Assembly: GCA_032160945.1 (NCBI GenBank)
Contig: JAVHTL010000157.1
Source: Fervidibacter sp032160945
GTDB lineage: Bacteria > Armatimonadota > Fervidibacteria > Fervidibacterales > Fervidibacteraceae
Strand: one strand, 5' to 3'
DNA length: 7,387 nucleotides
A model generated the notes under the pieces. The model worked only from the letters and a program-made list of their open reading frames with translations. It was not told where the DNA came from and did no database searches. The position numbers and the translations under genes were made by a program. Positions within the stretch are counted from its first letter, which is position 1. Each line of letters begins with the position of its first letter. This document shows positions 6,295 through 7,387 of the stretch, piece after piece.

Positions 6295-7191
6295 ATGCTT
6301 TGGCGCACTTTAGCGTTGATGGTCGTTGCAAGTTGTTTGAGCCTTTGGGTTGTTTGGGCGCAAAGCGAAAAGCGGGTGACCATTGAACTGAAAGATGCTC
6401 CCATCGTTGATGCCTTTGACCAACTCTTTCGTGCTGCAGGTGAAAACTTCATCTTGCAGCCGGGCGTTCCTAAAGAGCAGAGGTTAACCATGCGTTTAGT
6501 TGATGTTCCTTTTGAGAAGGCACTAAACTTCCTTTGCGATTTGGCGGGACTGAAGTGGGAGCGGAAGGAAAACATTTATATCATCAGCGCCAAACCCCAA
6601 CCTTTTATCTTTTTCCAGCAGCCACCTTTCAGACCATCTCCTGCCCCTCATCCACCCTTGATTGGACCCTCTCCTGTCCCTAAGGAATTAGAACGATTCA
6701 TTACACCGTTGATGGGATGGGTCAAGCAATTTGTTTTGCCAACTATTACCGTTTTTATGCGGTGCCCAAAATGCGGAGAAAGCATCCAGCGAGCATGCCC
6801 TCAATGTAAGCGCCCAATTCAACCCCATTGGCAATTTTGTCCCTTTGATGGGACGAGGGTCGCTCCCATACCAGAAAAATGCCCTAAATGCGGTGAGCCA
6901 TTAAAAGGATGGAAAATTGAAGGAGAAGTCAAAATTCTTGGAGCAACGCTCACACCAGTTGAAGGCGATGTCGCAATCTTTTTCACGCCAAGAGAGGAAA
7001 TGACCTTGCAGGTTCTTGACGAGCAAGGCAATTTGCTTTCGGAGCGAAAGTTGGCAGCGGAGCAGCGATATTCCCTTCGGTTAAGCGAATTGCTCGGCAG
7101 AAAACCTGAAGTCGGTGTCCCATATCGGTTTCGGCTGCTAAACAAAGAAGGACGAGAAGTCGCAACCGTGAGCATGATTGTTAGGCGTTGA
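6295..7191 (+). CDS. Exported STN-domain protein with a double zinc ribbon
   Basis: A 298-residue protein with four parts. Residues 1-23 form a signal peptide (likely cut after WAQ). Residues 27-98 form an STN/secretin-N type domain: VTIELKDAPIVDAFDQLFRAAG, then LTMRLVDVPFEKALNFLCDLAGLKW and NIYIIS, as found at the start of secretins and TonB-dependent transducers. Residues 101-155 are a proline-rich linker. Residues 157-199 are a cysteine-rich segment with C157-x2-C160, C168-x2-C171, a lone C182 (FCPFDGT, where a paired CxxC would be expected; H178 lies nearby) and C196-x2-C199, fitting two zinc ribbons. Residues 205-298 look like a beta-sandwich (EMTLQVLDEQGNLLSERKL, YRFRLLNKEGREVATVSMIV). 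No secretin or TonB barrel follows, so it is not a transporter by itself. As the third gene after a sigma/anti-sigma pair it may be their sensor or regulated product. Zinc ribbons in an exported protein are unusual. Confidence 0.72.
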   Translation: MLWRTLALMVVASCLSLWVVWAQSEKRVTIELKDAPIVDAFDQLFRAAGENFILQPGVPKEQRLTMRLVDVPFEKALNFLCDLAGLKWERKENIYIISAKPQPFIFFQQPPFRPSPAPHPPLIGPSPVPKELERFITPLMGWVKQFVLPTITVFMRCPKCGESIQRACPQCKRPIQPHWQFCPFDGTRVAPIPEKCPKCGEPLKGWKIEGEVKILGATLTPVEGDVAIFFTPREEMTLQVLDEQGNLLSERKLAAEQRYSLRLSELLGRKPEVGVPYRFRLLNKEGREVATVSMIVRR

Positions 7192-7204
7192 TGTGCTTGT
7201 AGGA

Positions 7205-7284
7205 GTTACGCAGTTGGAATTCCTGCATAACTTCCCGTCGTGACAGTGCACCGCATACCCCTCACCATGCTGTCAGAGGACGGG
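7205..7284. repeat. Cluster of imperfect inverted repeats after the last gene
   Basis: Two hairpins follow the last gene. GTTACGCAG (7205-7213) pairs with CTGCATAAC (7223-7231) with one mismatch over a 9-base loop. A compound hairpin follows: CCCGTC (7234-7239) with GACGGG (7279-7284), and inside it TGACAG (7241-7246) with CTGTCA (7270-7275), around a 23-base loop. No reading frame of note covers them. They could be a structured 3' UTR, a small RNA, or the end of a degenerate mobile repeat. Confidence 0.4.
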
Positions 7285-7310
7285 CAACAAGGAGCAACCA
7301 CTGCCCCCTG

Positions 7311-7338
7311 CCCCAACCAAAAAGGCTGGGGAATTTTC
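7311..7338 (+). terminator. Candidate terminator of the sigma-factor operon
   Basis: CCCCAACC (7311-7318) pairs with GGCTGGGG (7324-7331) with one A-C mismatch over a loop of five A residues, followed by AATTTTCC. It lies about 120 bases past the last stop codon and is the best terminator-like structure at that end, although the T run is only four bases. Confidence 0.45.
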
Positions 7339-7376
7339 CTAATCCCCTTCTAATACCAATTCAAAAAATTGTCGCC

Positions 7377-7386
7377 ATGTAGGGCA
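7377..7386 (+). repeat. Copy of the word ATGTAGGGCA at the window edge
   Basis: The ten bases ATGTAGGGCA are identical to 192-201, where they lead into the GC-rich hairpin, and resemble the reverse complement of 14-23 (TGTAGGGGCG). The copy is cut off by the end of the window, so whether a hairpin follows cannot be seen. It probably marks a dispersed palindromic repeat. Confidence 0.35.
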
Positions 7387-7387
7387 C

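Noticed and set aside
6819..7175. 118-codon minus-strand open frame inside the STN/zinc-ribbon gene
   Set aside because: It lies wholly within a gene with clear domains and shows a composition typical of antisense reading.
7189..7230. TGA at the end of the STN/zinc-ribbon gene as a selenocysteine codon followed by TGT GCT TGT
   Set aside because: The extension is only a dozen residues to the next stop and adds no domain. The Cys-rich look is probably chance.

Overview
The window is chromosomal DNA from an uncultivated-type bacterium. It has moderate GC, with strong Shine-Dalgarno sites and tightly packed, mostly co-directional genes. The gene families seen are a DUF6785/DUF6784 membrane protein, secreted proteins with an STN domain and zinc ribbon, and an ECF sigma/zinc anti-sigma pair. 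They fit the Armatimonadota/Fervidibacteria or planctomycete-like neighbourhood of the tree. This placement is inference from family content, not from a marker gene. There is no phage, transposase or CRISPR array.

Layout. Positions 1-383 are intergenic, with a GC-rich hairpin at 198-219 that looks like a terminator or a dispersed repeat. Positions 384-3746 hold three plus-strand genes in a row: a large polytopic membrane protein (DUF6785/DUF6784, OPT-like), an exported protein of unknown function, and a small DUF456 membrane protein. Positions 3770-3861 on the minus strand encode a clear selenocysteine tRNA: anticodon UCA, 8-bp acceptor, 6-bp D stem and long variable arm. Positions 3962-4672 encode a short TIM-barrel protein of the sugar phosphate isomerase/epimerase (xylose isomerase-like) group whose usual metal-binding residues appear to be replaced. 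Positions 4784-7191 look like one operon: an ECF sigma factor, its membrane anti-sigma factor (ATGA overlap), and an exported protein joining an STN domain to a cysteine-rich zinc ribbon and a beta-rich tail. Positions 7192-7387 are non-coding but rich in inverted repeats, and end in the same 10-base word found next to the hairpin near position 198.

How the parts relate. The sigma/anti-sigma pair is a standard envelope-signalling switch. The third gene is exported, and STN domains in other systems pass surface signals to anti-sigma factors, so it is a plausible sensor or target; this is inference. The tRNA-Sec shows that the organism very probably makes selenoproteins, although neither selenoprotein nor selA/selB/selD is visible here. 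Nothing in the window amounts to a clearly new system. The most interesting items are the orphan tRNA-Sec, the apparently metal-site-less barrel protein, and the STN/zinc-ribbon protein behind a sigma/anti-sigma pair.
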